Below, piece by piece: positions 11,763 through 24,239 of a stretch of DNA of 64,000 nucleotides. Both the position numbers and the translations under genes were made by a program. Within the stretch, counting starts at the first letter, position 1; each line of letters opens with the position of its first letter. Under the pieces are notes generated by a model, which was not told the origin of the DNA, did no database searches, and saw only the letters and a list, made by a program, of their open reading frames with translations. Origin of the DNA: Kalaharituber pfeilii. Lineage: Eukaryota > Ascomycota > Pezizomycetes > Pezizales > Pezizaceae. The DNA lies in NCBI GenBank assembly GCA_015179045.1, contig WHUZ01000039.1, positions 496,001 through 560,000 on the forward strand, read 5' to 3'.

Positions 11763-14700
11763 TTATGCAACCTCTTCCTGTTTTTGTCCCGGCACCAGTT
11801 CGGCGGCGGAGGATTTGTCTTCGCCATTCCCAGTCTGAATCTCACTTTCAGCTTGAACAGGCCCCGGATCTGTGTCTGCCATTTCGACATCCCCATCCTT
11901 GTCTCCACCCTCACCCTCTTCTATGGCAGGAGCATTCCCCCGAGCACTCCCCACATCGTTCACCATTCCGCCGCTCTTTACCCCGCTGCTACCCCCTGCG
12001 CTTCCACTCGTCCCCACTTTCACTAACGGTTTCAAAAAGAAGGCCCCCAGAGTCTGCTGTCCCTTCTCCATCCTTCCACCTCGACCCGCTCCTCCCTTCT
12101 TTACTCCCGCCGGGCCACCTCCTGTCGCCTGCGCCCTTACACTCCCAGCACCACCTTTCCCCCGAACGGGACCCCCGCTGCCTCGCCCCTGCCCTACATT
12201 TCCTGCTGCGTTCACACTACTACCCGAGGCGACACTACCATTCCCATTCCCATTCGCCGCCCTCCCACCACCTTTACCCCCAAGCACAAAATCTTCGTCT
12301 GAAACGCCTCCGTCGTCACTATCTGAGGTCGAACCTGATTCCGACTCTGACTCCTCTGATTCCTCCGAATCTGACTGCGACTCTGATTGCAACTCCGAAG
12401 CTTCCGTAAATTCCTCTTCCATGTCACCTGTCGACGTGTTCCCCTTGTCCACTGGCCTGCGATCCTCATTCTCAGCCCTCTCTTCCCCCGTGGTGTCGCC
12501 ATCCGTCTCGCTCACCAGCCTCTTCTCATATCTTTTTCCCTTTGTCAGCAGCTGCCCCCTACCTCTACCAGCCGCCTTACCCAGCGCCACAGCTGGTCCT
12601 GATACCTTCCTTCCCCTTCCCCTTCCAGGTCCAGCCCCACGCCCTTTCGTGACAGCAAGCTTCTTCCTCTTTGCATTCCCTCCATCATCCTGCTCTTCGT
12701 CGTCAATTACTTCTGCACCCAACACCAATCTCTCCTTCACCGCCAGAACCTCGTTAGCGTCCCCGTTAGCATTTTCTCCCATCCCCATATCTGGGATCTT
12801 GCCCGTGTCAGCCCCGGAAGGTTCCAGCATGGCTGGAGCTTTGCGCTTGTGACTGTTGTGCACGGTGAGGGTAATTCTATGAGGGGATAGGCTCAATGCT
12901 GGACCTCTGGGGGTTGCCGTGGTCTGGGCCTCGCTGGCGCCGACACTTGCAGCAGTTCTAATAGGACCTGGTGTTGCTGCGACAGAAATAGAATCAGAAG
13001 CTGGACTACTATCTTGCCCGAGTCGGATGTGATCTTCAGCTTGCGCGATTTCGTCCTTAACGGCTGGCAGGTGGGAAGTGCTGGAAAGGGATGAAGTTGG
13101 TGGTGCAGAAGCTGGATGCTGCGGGGGGATTTGCTGCGGAGTCGCTAATGGTTGAACTGGGCCCAGATTGACAATCTTCTTTGGCCGTCCCCGTTTCTTA
13201 GGTATCACAGCTGGAGAGCCGTGTGCGCTTACTGCTGATCCTGCTCCTAGCAATGCTTATCAACAAACAGCATTCATGTTCATTTAGGTCCCTAAAACTC
13301 ACCAGTATCTATTCCACCATTCGCAACCGCGGCCGCAGCCGCCGCAGTAGCCTCTGCTCTAGCCCCAGCATTGCTAAACGCCAGCGGCTTCGGCTGAATC
13401 GCAATTGGCGTGGCCAAAGCCGGCTCTGACAATCTCACTTTTCGCGGCCGCCCTCGCGGCCTTTTTGCCACGTCAGCGCTCAGGCGGGGTTCGCTCGTTG
13501 TTCTCGGTATAGCGACTGCCCCAGGTGGTTTACTCGGTGTTACCGTAGCGGACACCGAGCTTGGATTCTGCTGGGGCACCGCAAGGAGACTCAGGTTTCC
13601 ACTTGCCTGTGCAGGTGAGGCCAAGGTACCAGTAAATGTCGACGGGGTGGGTGAGAGCCGCTGTGTTCCAGACCTGGTAGATGGGGCGCTGCTGGCAGTG
13701 GCGGTGCTACCGCCGCCGGCAGAGCCAGAGCTAAGACTAGATTCCATTGCAACGGAGCCCAGGTTGCTGACAGCGGGAAAGTCAGTCAGCGGCGCTGGCA
13801 TTGGGACTGGTGTTGCTGGCGGTTTGCTGGCGAGCTTTCGAACAGGGGCACGTACGCTGGATAATTCGTCGGGGGGACGGTTTCTGCGTGGCCGGCCGAC
13901 TGCTCTACGTTTCGGCTCTGGTTGCTGCACTGCTGAGGTCTCGACCGCGCCTGTACCTCCACTCGCCGTTGCAGAAGAATCAGTCACGGCACCCTTATCC
14001 TCGTCTTGCTTTTGCCTAGCAGCTGGCTCAATGGTCTGCACCTCCATGGCATCCTTTGGCTGGTCAAGTGTGGTCGAACTTGTAGGCATCGTCGGTGATC
14101 CTGCCGGGGCGGCTGGGTTCGCAATCCACTTAAAGTTTTGAACATCAACTGCGCCACCCTCCTTGGCGCGCTCAGAAAGCTTCCTCTTGCGTGTGCTCCG
14201 CTCACGCAGCGAACCTCCGAGCACAGAATCCGCCCCTGGGGAATGCATTGCCGGTGAACGGGTCCTAGCGCCGCTAACAGTTATAGTGGATTCCATGCCC
14301 TGGTCATCGCCTTTTACCGAGCCGGTTGGGCCAACCTCTGATGCTTGTTTGGTGCGTTGTGGGGACGAGGGGGCTGAGGCAACGGATATTGCACTGTCCG
14401 AGCCTTGGGCTGAGGATGGGGCAGCTGTAGTGGGAAGGGACATAGCAGGAACAGTACCGTGCGAGTTAGAGGTAGTGTCTGGCAAATCCTGTGCAGGTAG
14501 AGCATCCTGTGAAGCGTCTGGCAAAGTTTGAAAGGTGTTACTGGCGCCAGGCTCCAGATGCTTCTCGGTCGTTTCCGATTCGCTCTCTTTGATATGACTG
14601 GAGGGCGGAGACTGTTCTGGCGCGGACGTCAGTTGTACAGCAGCTTCCACATTCGCTGACGCAACGGAAATTGTCGGAGATGGTTCGGTTGTTGGAGTTG

Positions 14701-15466
14701 TCGTTTTTAGGTTGAGAATAATAGTACTATTTTCCTGGGACTCTGTTGTTGAGTCAAGCGGATCAGAAGCCTTGGGTTGCGAGGCCATACTCGGTCTGCG
14801 AGCGGAGCTGGACTGGCGATGAGTCACGCCGTTGATCGAAGAGCGGCGTTTATCGCGCCGCGAGGCCGACGTCGACGGATTCTCCTGTGCGCCTTGCTCC
14901 TCCTCCTCCTCGACTAACCTCACGGGCGAACCCACCTTATCCTCTACAGCCGCCATTGTCGCCGCTGATGTCTTTGTATCGACGGCCCCGCTGGCCATCG
15001 ACTCCCTCTCCACATCCATCTCCTCAAACGTCTTTTGCACAAACAAGAGTAGGAAATTCGCGTTCCGGTTGAAGTTCTCAAGACACTTACTGCACTCGAT
15101 TACAACTCCGGCAGGGAGGTTATCTGGGGACACGATTCTGCGATGGCAGGAGCTGTCATGGTGGCATTCCATCATGCCGTTGGCTGTCTCAGGTGTTGTG
15201 CCGCTGGTACTCGTGTTTGACGCGGCTTTCTGGGATGGAATGGAGGTGGAGGAGCGACGTCGGTCAGCAGAGGCGGCGGCCGCTTGAACTTCTTTGATCC
15301 GTGCGCTGGAGCGGCGCGAAGATGATGTCATTGCTGCTTTAGCCTTTCCACGAGATCCACGCGTCGAGTGAGATGTTTGGCATGATGGGGACATAAATAA
15401 TTCGTCTGTGTAGTTCCTTGATGTATGTTTCGCTAATGTTTCCGAATCTGAATGGGACGATGACAT
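11763..15466 (-). CDS. large nuclear protein with AT-hooks and a PCNA-binding (PIP) box
   Basis: Two exons join across an intron at 13247-13302 (GTGAGT...GCTAG, 56 bp), with the frame kept through a split Gly codon, giving about 1,215 residues from ATG 15466. Near residues 97-130 is a C-x5-C-x17-C-x2-C cluster (ECHHDSSC...IECSKC) followed by a hydrophobic helix (NFLLLFVQKTFEEM), possibly a small zinc-binding domain. The rest is low-complexity and Ser/Thr/Pro-rich. Three AT-hook-like cores are visible: VGRPRRNRPP, KRPRGRPRKVR (about residues 669-679) and KKRGRPKK (about 740). Acidic Ser/Glu tracts and RG-rich basic patches follow. QQTLGAFF at about residues 1118-1125 matches the PIP-box pattern Q-x2-L-x2-F-F exactly. 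I infer a DNA-bound factor that contacts the replication clamp. I do not recognise the family. Confidence 0.85.
13247..13302 (-). other. intron of AT-hook gene
   Basis: On the minus strand the donor GTGAGT lies at 13302 and the acceptor CTAG ends at 13247. The length of 56 bp is typical of filamentous ascomycetes, and it joins the two long ORFs in frame. Confidence 0.88.
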
Positions 15467-18465
15467 ACTAAACTTTCAGTTTCCCTGCATGTCACTGTAA
15501 AGCATTAGAAATCACTGTCCCCAAGTCAGGTAGACTCACGATCTTCTTGAGTTGGTTCCTCAGTTAAAGGCTGCCACGTCCTTCTCAGCCAAATGGCTCG
15601 AGATTTTGCGCGGCGAGGAGATACCTCAAGATCATGCCAAGGGATACGGAACGAGAATGTTAACTCACGGCACAAGACGCAGCAGAACGCATCTGCTGTC
15701 CTTGTCTTCAAATTGGAGCAGCTTGCGGGTAATGGGTATTTGCCAATCCAGAAAAAATGAACAGGATATAAAGGGCGGTAACACGACGAGAAGAACATAA
15801 CTGAAAAGAAATAAGAATTGTTTTGCAACTGCTTAACGGGTATAGCATGCACACTAAACAAGTCGTATGGAATATAGAAGCCGGCGAGAATCCAAGGCAA
15901 TGCGCAGCGCTTTTCGGTGAGCAGGAACACTGAGAGGTGCCGACATCTCCAGAGTGTTCCGTTCAGTGAGACATTCTCAAGCAATCCCGCTCCGTTTTCA
16001 GCGACCAAGTTCATCTCCCACATTTTCAAGCTAGAATGAACAAATAGCTTCCATGAAAGGCAGCTAGAGAAAACGTGAACCTGTTAAGCCTCAAAATCAA
16101 GCTGCCATCTAGGCAGCCTTGATTATCCTCGGCTTCTCCCACCGAAGATATGGGCTCGCTACTGAATACTGTTCAGCAGTTGGACACGCGATGCGATGCC
16201 TGTCCGCGCAACTGCATCCACCAGAGCCACAGAAGCAACCACTTGGAATAGTTTTGCAGCGGAAGAAAGATATTTCAACCTCATTGTGTGGGTATAGCAG
16301 AACATTTAGGCAGCAGTCCATGCATACCAGCCAAACAGAAAGAAAGACGCCAAGCAGAAGCACAAAAAAAAAAAAAAAAAGAAGAAGAAAAAGGAAACAA
16401 GTACACGACAAAGGCAACCACAAGAAAAGGTCAATATAAAAATAAATAAATGAATAAATAAATAAATAAAAATGAATACGTACCCCGCAATCAAAAAATA
16501 TAACAAATAAAGATATATCCGCTAGGCCCGCTCTGAGCCTCCAAGGCTTCAAACTGCAATATCACAAAGATTGTTCGTTGCTAAGTGATTCGCTTGTTAT
16601 CTTTTTTTGTTGCTGACGACGCGTCGAATCCCAGCGAAACCTAACCAATGGTAAGGTGTTGCCACACTCCTATGGCAAGAGAAAAAGTTAATCGAAAGTT
16701 GTAAAATTAATGAGGGTGCGACGCTATGTGGATGATTTGCTGCGCTAAAAGGTTGGAATTAGCAAGGATCAAAGATTGAATGCATCTTGGGGAAGGAGAT
16801 ATGAGATGAGCAACAAAACAATCAGAACGGCGAAATTTTGTTTTTTGTTTTTTTCGGAAGGAAAAAAAAAACAATTTATAGAAAAGGCCAGGAAAAAAGC
16901 AAAGATGAGAATTTTCCGAAAAGCGAAAATATATATATATATAAAGAATAGAAATATCTTCCAAATAGAAAGTGAAGCTACATGAAACCCGTGGGTCCAT
17001 TACATGGTATTTTCCCTATCATTCAGGCAAGGAAATTTTATCGCGCCAAGTTGCTATTATGTCTTTGCATCGGGAGATTTACCCACGAGCAAATGTCGCT
17101 CGGAGTCGCCTCTTGGCTGAAGGAAAAAATATATTCCCCTCAACAACGTTTTCGGGTTTTCAACCTGGATAAGTGCCTGGAAAATTCGAATGTTTGGGAA
17201 AACGGAGGAATCCTGAGAACTACAAGGAAGCCCAGCCAAAATGCCGAAATCAAGCAACAAACAACAAGGATATGGTGCGGGGTATTGTAAGAAAATTTTG
17301 GACTTGAAAAAAAATCTTGAAGTGGAAAGTAGGGAAGATAGAAAAAAAAAAAATTAAAGAAACCGAAAGGTTGGATGAAGCGAAGTAACATTCGAAAAAG
17401 AAATTAAAAATGGTCGGATGCTTCAGAGCTGCTAGGAACTCACCTAATGCGATTTTCGACTTCTGCTGTAGAGTAGCAGGCCTGGTGGCAATACTGAAAA
17501 CTTTGGGGTTGCAAGGAAAAAGACACCGTGTAATCTTGGGTTCCTCTAGGTGAAATATGGAACTCCGAAGCCAAACTGAGATTTCCAGCTAATCACAGAT
17601 TTAAGAAATCCCCTGCGCACAAGCAAATAACAAACTAAGAAGTAAAGAGGAAAAAGCCGCTTTGTATAAGAAGATAGAAAATAATTATGTGGGTTATTTG
17701 GGTAGTAGACTCTCGACCAAGCGTGTACTATCTAGACTATTTTTTGAATAGCGAGGCTGATGAGTAAACTTCGAGGAGGGGAAAATTATACCCCTAATCC
17801 ACGAACCTGTGAGGAGTCGTTAGTTACCATGATGTCAAATGCGGTTGTCAAGCGCAGTGGATTGCACGACCGATGGGGATGCAGGAAGATGCAAGACAAC
17901 ATAAGGGGTATTAGAGTTTGCGAGGCAATGTTTAGGGGTCGTAAAGCTTGAAGGTATTTTATTGAAGGGATCTGCACGCAAGAACCAACAATCTGACTGT
18001 GAAAAAGGGATATGTAGGGTATTAAGAAAAACTATCGGAAAAAACATTTTTCGAGTGAGTCAGAGATACGGTATTGGAACATGAGAGATTATGACGTGAG
18101 AGGGAGAACACTTTGTCAGAATGTGGCCACGAGAGAGGTAGCCGATAATCGACAATGAGGAAAAATGGGTATCCAAAAAGAAATAAATAAATAATCGAAA
18201 CTCTTGAACGAAAAATCAAAAATGAAAGAAAAGTATTGTTCAGGAAATTTTGCAACAAGTTTTGCGCTCACAAAAGCGGGTATTTCAAAGAAACGGGGGA
18301 CGTTCGGGGTATTAATATTCAGAATCTAGCAACAGCAGAATGGAACGCTGCTCCGGGGAGACCCTAGAGAGCGAGGAGAAGTTACCTCAAGACTTGTGCA
18401 ACCGCGATTGCGGATCAAGAATCTAACCAGCTCCTAGTTTTATGGAGTTGTGGGGGTATCGCCGG
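15467..18465. other. upstream region of AT-hook gene, no clear gene
   Basis: An ORF of 167 codons at 15526-16029 (-) has no recognisable domain and may be leader or intron sequence of the AT-hook gene. A tetranucleotide run of (aata)n lies near 16437-16470 and a purine-rich A tract near 16363-16400. No transposon tails are visible. Confidence 0.4.
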
Positions 18466-18535
18466 TGGGGGTGGGGGGCGGAGGGGGAGGGGGTTCACAG
18501 AGAGTGAGAGAAGGAGTGAGAGAGAGAGAGAAGGT
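18466..18535 (+). promoter_or_regulatory. G-rich then GA-rich tract (possible G-quadruplex / promoter pyrimidine tract)
   Basis: Five G runs of 2 to 6 bases, separated by single bases, fall within 18466-18493. They are followed by (ga)n repeats to about 18535. On the minus strand this is a C/CT-rich tract of the type common in fungal core promoters. It could serve a leftward transcript, but no gene starts near it. Confidence 0.35.
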
Positions 18536-21494
18536 GACCGGAGAGAAGGAATCCTGATTAAGACTGGCCGGTGATGACTAAGCGCTCGATGCACACCGAT
18601 GAAAAAAAGCACAAATTTTACGTGCGCTGATTGGTCCGAATTGAATAATCCCGTTCCCAAGTTGCGCTACTTTTTAATTCCCCAGACATCCCCGCCTAGT
18701 CGGTTCGAATTATCAAGGTTTAATTTGTTTTTCTTGTTGCAAAGAAAACCGTTCATTGGCGATGTGTGCGGATTAATATTGGAGCTGAATGCTGATTAAA
18801 TTTGTGCGAGGTAAAAGCAACGAATGTCCAAGTTGATAGAGCAAAAAAAAAATAGTCCAATTTTACGGCAACGGAAGAAATACATCGCGATTTGGAATAA
18901 TAAATTTCAGCAACTGATGGACGAGGTTTTCCCTGTGACGTCAAGAGAGAATGGGCCTGTTGCATGCTATCATTGGCGGTGAGTTATAGTCCAGAGTTAT
19001 TAATGTGCGACTCAGCTGATCTACTGGCTGCTCACACCATAAGCATCCACCAACCATATGTTCGCCTACAAATCGGTGAATGCTCTTGAAGACCCTGGCT
19101 GGAGTAGAAGTCACTTTCTTTGCAACGTCAAACACACGCTTGCTTACCAGGGGTGCAAATGACGTCTATGTTATGAGTAATCCGACGCTTGCCGAATACC
19201 CACTGCGAACGACAGGGCCACGGCTGGAGATCACGCGGTCCAGGTGGGCCAGTGCTCTTGTTGGACATGGCCAATCATATACACATATCACGGTGTTTAT
19301 TCTCACTGTGAATAGGGCAAGATGCACACGGCTACTAACGGTAACAATTCACGCGCCCTCCTTTAGGTCACTTGAAGGTTCAAGCTTCTGGACTAGTGTA
19401 CTACTTTCATTGCATTTCGTTAGATTTGATGAAGTCGGTCATGCCCTAATCGTTACTGCTTCAATCTTTCAATCCATCTATATGACGACCGAGAGTGATG
19501 AACGACGTTTCTTCACCTCACAGTCTACGGTAATGTTTGCGATTATAGTTCTGCTGAAAGAAAGGTCCTATATTCTGTGCGACTGAGCATTGGTTTGTTC
19601 TATTCATGCAACCAGACCGAGCCGGCACCGAGACCAGAGCCTGAACTTTCTAACTCTGTTCTAGAACTGCCAAACACTCAATCTATGTATAGTTAAAGAT
19701 TCGCTGATCGCTCGCATCCGAAAAGTCGGATGAACATCGTTTACTTAGAGGTCTCGTGAATCACAAACAAGCTTCGATCAGAGGACAATCAGAGGATGCA
19801 GGGTTGAATGCTCAAGAACATAGCGTCATTGACGCCTTGCGGGCACGGCTCAGTAGTTCGCAAACTGCTTTGTAGCCAATGCCGGCCCTTAATATGTGCA
19901 GTCCCCTTTTCGGCTAGAATTAAACATGGTACTAACGCTTCAGGTAAAGGCTTCATAAGCCGTTGCACACCCAAGTGTGTTTCCATGAAGGGTTCTAGGC
20001 AAGAGTCAGCAATTCATGATGAACAGCCCGGCCTTGGTCGAAATTTCTAGCTATGCCAAAGAAGCCAGAGAACCAATGATGTGGTATACCAGTTGTTTTG
20101 ACGCTCAGCGACTGTATCCTTTTCAGTGCAGCAAGGCCGTGGCGGTAGCTGTATCTAGCTCTGGAATTCTCAGTAACAATCGTGAAGTTTCCCCCCCCGA
20201 TCAACAATTCGAAAATGTAGGTTGCGAATTTGGTCAATTTCTACGCTTGGGAATATCAACATCTGCACGTCCCGATACAGATCGCTTATCTCTTTTCTGG
20301 TTATAGCCACTTCCATCTGCCGGCCTCATCCACTGTTACCGAAATTGTAGTGCAACTGACGACACCAAGCCACCACACGAATGCCAACACATGCAGAGGG
20401 CTAGAATACTCATCCATAGATCTTTCGTGCTGGTGTTCAAGTATGTCTATGCAACAAATGTCTTAGAAGAGATTTCATGCCGTTTCGAATTCTGTAGTTG
20501 TGCACAAAAGCTCTTGGCGGTCATGCAGGTCCGAGGATCCGCAACAATTTGAGATATCGATAGCTGTAACTCCATATCGTGGAGACGCGATTTTTCTAGT
20601 CGTGAATGTAATATATTTCCTCGTGGACATGTAGGGCCAGCAAGGGGTACTTCTAATTTTAACGATTAAGGAGGTAAGTTGTTCCCTTGACGTATGGTAA
20701 CTGGGTTATACAAGTAGTGAGCAATTAGGTTTTTGTGATTGATCTACAGTGGCCTGCAGCTCCCAGCTTCTGAATGGTACAGTATTTTCGCATGGCAACC
20801 AAACCTGACACCCAACCAACTGTTACTGGTAGCTAAAAATCAGTGTTACACACCAAAAATTGGGGCAAGAAAAAAAGAAAGGAAAAAAATAATGGCTGCC
20901 TACAATTTTTCACTGTTCCAGAACGCACCAAGTGTTGCCCAAATCAGCCCATGAGCAAGAAAGAGCCACATTTCATCCTTCTAAGCTAAAATATTCACTC
21001 ACATTACTACACAAATGAATTATGTATTTATAAGTTCGTAAACATGACTCTTTGTCTTTACTCTCGTTACTCCTCACCATGAATGACTAATTGTGCTTCT
21101 AAATTTCTAATTTTATGATCATTATTTACTCTCATTTATCTTTTTTTTTTACAAACTGGCGCGGTCGCAGCAAGCAAATCTTCCAAGCTACCCTCACAGG
21201 TATGAGCACCGCATGATGTTTGCATTCTATAAACTTCCTATGAGTGCTGTATTGGCTATTTTATGTTTCTTGCATGCGAAAGTCTCGGCATGCAGTCGCA
21301 TCGCACCAATTGCAACTTGCGAGAATGATTCACGCGACAATGTATTATGCAAGCGCGCGGCTGAACGGCATAGGGGATATAGTAATTACCATCCAATTAT
21401 AGCAAGTCGTAACGATATCAGTTACCAACAGTGGGCTTCAAATCCTGACCAACTCGCCAAGAACTGAAATAAATCCACCCGGTATACCTACTTA
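18536..21494. other. long gene-poor stretch
   Basis: The largest ORF (19080-19586, 168 codons, +) has no motif and no credible codon pattern. No tails, TIRs or tRNAs were found. It could be intergenic DNA or very old transposon sequence. Confidence 0.5.
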
Positions 21495-21545
21495 TTTTTT
21501 TTAATATCACGTAACCCCGCTTATCACTATTCGCTATGGCAGGGC
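21495..21545 (-). mobile_element. tail-B ultra-short retroposon
   Basis: A run of T, then aatatcacgtaaccccgc and gctatggcaggg, is the reversed tail-B signature (outer stem CCCTGC/GCGGGG). Flanks ggtatacctactta and ggtaaacgtactga match at 11 of 14 positions and may be a decayed target-site duplication. Confidence 0.6.
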
Positions 21546-21716
21546 TGGTAAACGTACTGAACGCTCATTGACCGGTGAAGCGCTCACACCAAACAACAAT
21601 GCTGAGCAAAAGGAGTGTAATATCTGTGGGAGTGCATTTCTTGTAATTAAATTTCTCGTGTCAAAAAGTGATTGATGGATAGAAGTATCAAGGCTCGTGA
21701 GGGAGTAAAGTAATGT

Positions 21717-21786
21717 TTTTTTTTTTTATTTTATTTTTTTTTTTTTTATCATTACTCGCATGCCGCCTAGAAGGCTATGGCGAGGC
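21717..21786 (-). mobile_element. ultra-short tail-A retrocopy (~70 bp)
   Basis: A T-rich run (with two A interruptions) plus the reversed tail hairpin (inner stem GCCT/AGGC) makes up the whole element. The flanks agtaaagtaatgt (21704-21716) and agtaaaagtaatgt (21787-21800) are a duplication differing by one A. No LINE coding sequence is included. Confidence 0.85.
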
Positions 21787-21800
21787 AGTAAAAGTAATGT

Positions 21801-23492
21801 AACCGCTCCTAGCATGAGTATGCAGCCATTGTCCTTGGGATCTTTCGAGCCTTTACCGCAGGACAACCTCTGCGTCTAGTATCAATTAGTCCGTAGCTTC
21901 TTCATCAATTGAAGGTGAATGTCGTTCCTGCCCTAAAGTACCGAACTAACGAGCCTACAAGACTAGATTGATGTCACGGAGCTACCTAGAAGGATGGCGG
22001 TATTCACCTGAGTTGGCCCGTAAGACTTGTCGACTTGATCATCCGATAGCTACAGCAGGGCATTGTATTGGCAGGTCGGACACGGAAGCGTATCACAAGA
22101 CGAGCACATGGTTGAGCGATAGATACGGTTTCGCCACTGAGTGGTAAGAGCACAGCTTGTTAAACACAGCTTCTTGAACATGGTTGCTAAGACGTTGACT
22201 CCGAAGCATTGACTGTTAAGCATAAATAGCATAAGCAACAGCATAGACAATAGGCACTCCCGGAGAGCCGCTGTATAAAGGGGCATCCCGGCCTCGAAGA
22301 AGTGCATTGTCGATCTTCAAGCGTTGTCCTACGTTACAATCTCATTTATCTACCTTATCGTAGTACCCGCAACAATCGAGCTCCGCTCGTCAGGCTCATA
22401 CAAATATCAATATCAAGCTCAATGGGCATTGATTTAGAAATCTTCCTCCTACCTTCTCCCCTTCTTGCAACCCCAAACACCTCGTTCCACACTGCAATGT
22501 ATACCCCTTTTCCGCGAATTCATCCGCCACATTCATTGCATGCAAACACACTGCCTTTCCCTGCATCTGCTCGAACTTCGTCAAATACTCATGTGGTCCA
22601 CGTTTTTATTGCCCTAATAGCATGTTTGTTACCGCGTGTTATGGTACCAGTGCGTCAGGACTTCGCTGAAGGTTTCAGTTGCGTCGCTGTTGTGATGGTA
22701 GATGAGGAGGCAGCCGTGAGAGAGAAGGTACTGCAGGATAGCGTTCGCAAGGGGGTAAATTGGGAAGTAGGTGCGGGAGCTTGACATGGGATGTCCCAGC
22801 GTAGTGGATTGTCAGGGGCTTCTCTGAGGCGGAACCGAGTTCAAATCCTGCCAATAGGTGCACAAATGTGTTGAGCATCTGAAGGCATGCAGCCGACTGG
22901 ATGGTGAATATTTTGGGAGCCCAACCGCAAAGTGTCCCTTCACCTTTAAACGCTGCTCCTTGAAACCTTTTGCCATCGGATTGTCCGAGGAGGTTGTGGC
23001 ATTGTTTTGCTATTACCTTGGCTAGGCATAGCGAAAACCACAAGGCAAATATACTCCCCGTAAAATTGTGCCGTATCCGCTCAACAACCTCCAGTGCACC
23101 TTCATTATCAGCTCACATGTCTCACATAAACCTCAATACGTACACACCTAGGTATTGGTAAGATCATGCTGCGTCTGCCCCGTCTGCCCTGAACTAGAAT
23201 AGCCTTTCATTTACCTGTAACGGTTTCTACAATGATAATATTATGAGATTTACTTAGCACAACGCTTGGTGCTTAACCTTTCGAACAGGGCAGCTCTTGC
23301 TAGTCCTTCTTATATACGATCCTGCAAGCCTTCTGTCTATGGTCTATGGTCTATCTATACTAGAATGTTAGGCTCTATCTATAGCGAACAGCTGCAAGCG
23401 GGGCTATGTGTTATAAAAAAAAAAAAAAAGGTTCTATCTATAGATGTCCTCAGCCACTTCCTTAGCCACTGCCTCGCCTCATCTAGAGGTCC
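21801..23492. other. gene-poor stretch with a tRNA-like patch
   Basis: ORFs at 22302-22784 (+) and 22675-23043 (-) overlap each other and lack motifs. The second covers the tRNA-like patch at 22790-22852. Nothing else is recognised. Confidence 0.4.
22790..22852 (+). other. possible tRNA-derived sequence (A and B box)
   Basis: cagcgtagtgg at about 22797-22807 resembles an RNA polymerase III A box, and gagttcaaatcc at about 22837-22848 resembles a B box, at tRNA-like spacing. A full cloverleaf does not form by eye, so this may be a SINE head or tRNA pseudogene. Confidence 0.3.
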
Positions 23493-23499
23493 CTCCGGT

Positions 23500-23503
<4 letters not shown>

Positions 23504-23537
<34 letters not shown>

Positions 23538-24001
23538 TATCATTAATCGCATGCCGCCCTATGGGCTATGGCGATGTTTAGTTACATATAATAGAAGGAA
23601 ATAAATGAGAAATTAGTAACGGAATAAGAAATGCCTGAAGTCAATCCCGTCCTGCCCAGTCCAGTAGTTCCGTCAATTTGTCTCCTTCCCCGTCCTTCTC
23701 CGGTTTGGGTGGCGCTTTCAGGTCTACCTCCCCTCCCGGCCATCTTTTCTTCCATGTCTCGTACTCGTTGAGGATGTGGGTGGTGTTCTCGAGAGCTTTG
23801 CCACACCACCTGCACTCCGGTGAGTCTGCCTTTCCGATTTGGTATCTCCATTGTCGCAGCCCCTTGTTCCCTAAGATGCCTGCTAGGGTGGCAACGGCGT
23901 ATCTGGTAGCTAGTCGCTGGAGGGGCCGGTACGTCAGTTGTAGTCTGTTCCTTTCGCTGGCTCTTTGGGCCCTCGCGAACTGGCGCATTCCGAAAGGATT
24001 T
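23504..24001 (-). mobile_element. 5'-truncated LINE (tail A)
   Basis: Long poly(T) from 23504, reversed tail with outer stem ATCGC/GCGAT, then the end of LINE ORF2. ctccggtgact (23493-23503) and ctccggtggct (24002-24012) form the target-site duplication with one mismatch. The right boundary coincides with the point where LINE protein similarity begins. The ORF inside (23641 to about 24001) retains RNRLQLTYRPL, GILGNKGLRQW, the C-x2-C zinc knuckle (CRWCGKALENTTHIL) and ends LLDWAGRD. Confidence 0.88.
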
Positions 24002-24239
24002 CTCCGGTGGCTTGTGTGGTTGGTGGTTCCGGACGTGCTATGACCACGCTTCAAGACCTTTGCGATACACGTCCGTGCCCGACTCATGTTTCATTGCCAG
24101 ACTGTCATTATCGGTTGATGAGGCCGAATCGTCACTAGCAGCTTTGCAGGTCTATATAGGTAGATATCCCCTTTCCGGGTAGGTTCTGGCATTACCTGGC
24201 AGTACAGTCTCTCAACACTCTAGAGGCCTCCTTGACACT
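24002..24239. other. spacer between two LINEs
   Basis: This short unique sequence separates the LINE at 23504-24001 from the next poly(T) at 24240. No feature is seen. Confidence 0.4.

Noticed and set aside
11759..12852. Long plus-strand ORFs (216 and 326 codons) opposite the AT-hook gene
   Set aside because: Pro/Ser-rich shadows of the Gly/Arg/Glu-rich minus-strand gene.
15526..16029. 167-codon ORF upstream of the AT-hook gene
   Set aside because: Unusual residue mix with many Cys/Trp/Phe and no domain; more likely leader or chance frame.
18700..18715. tRNA B-box-like ggttcgaatta
   Set aside because: No A box or stems at suitable spacing.
19080..19586. 168-codon ORF on the plus strand
   Set aside because: No motif, no promoter-like context, and composition like the surrounding non-coding DNA.
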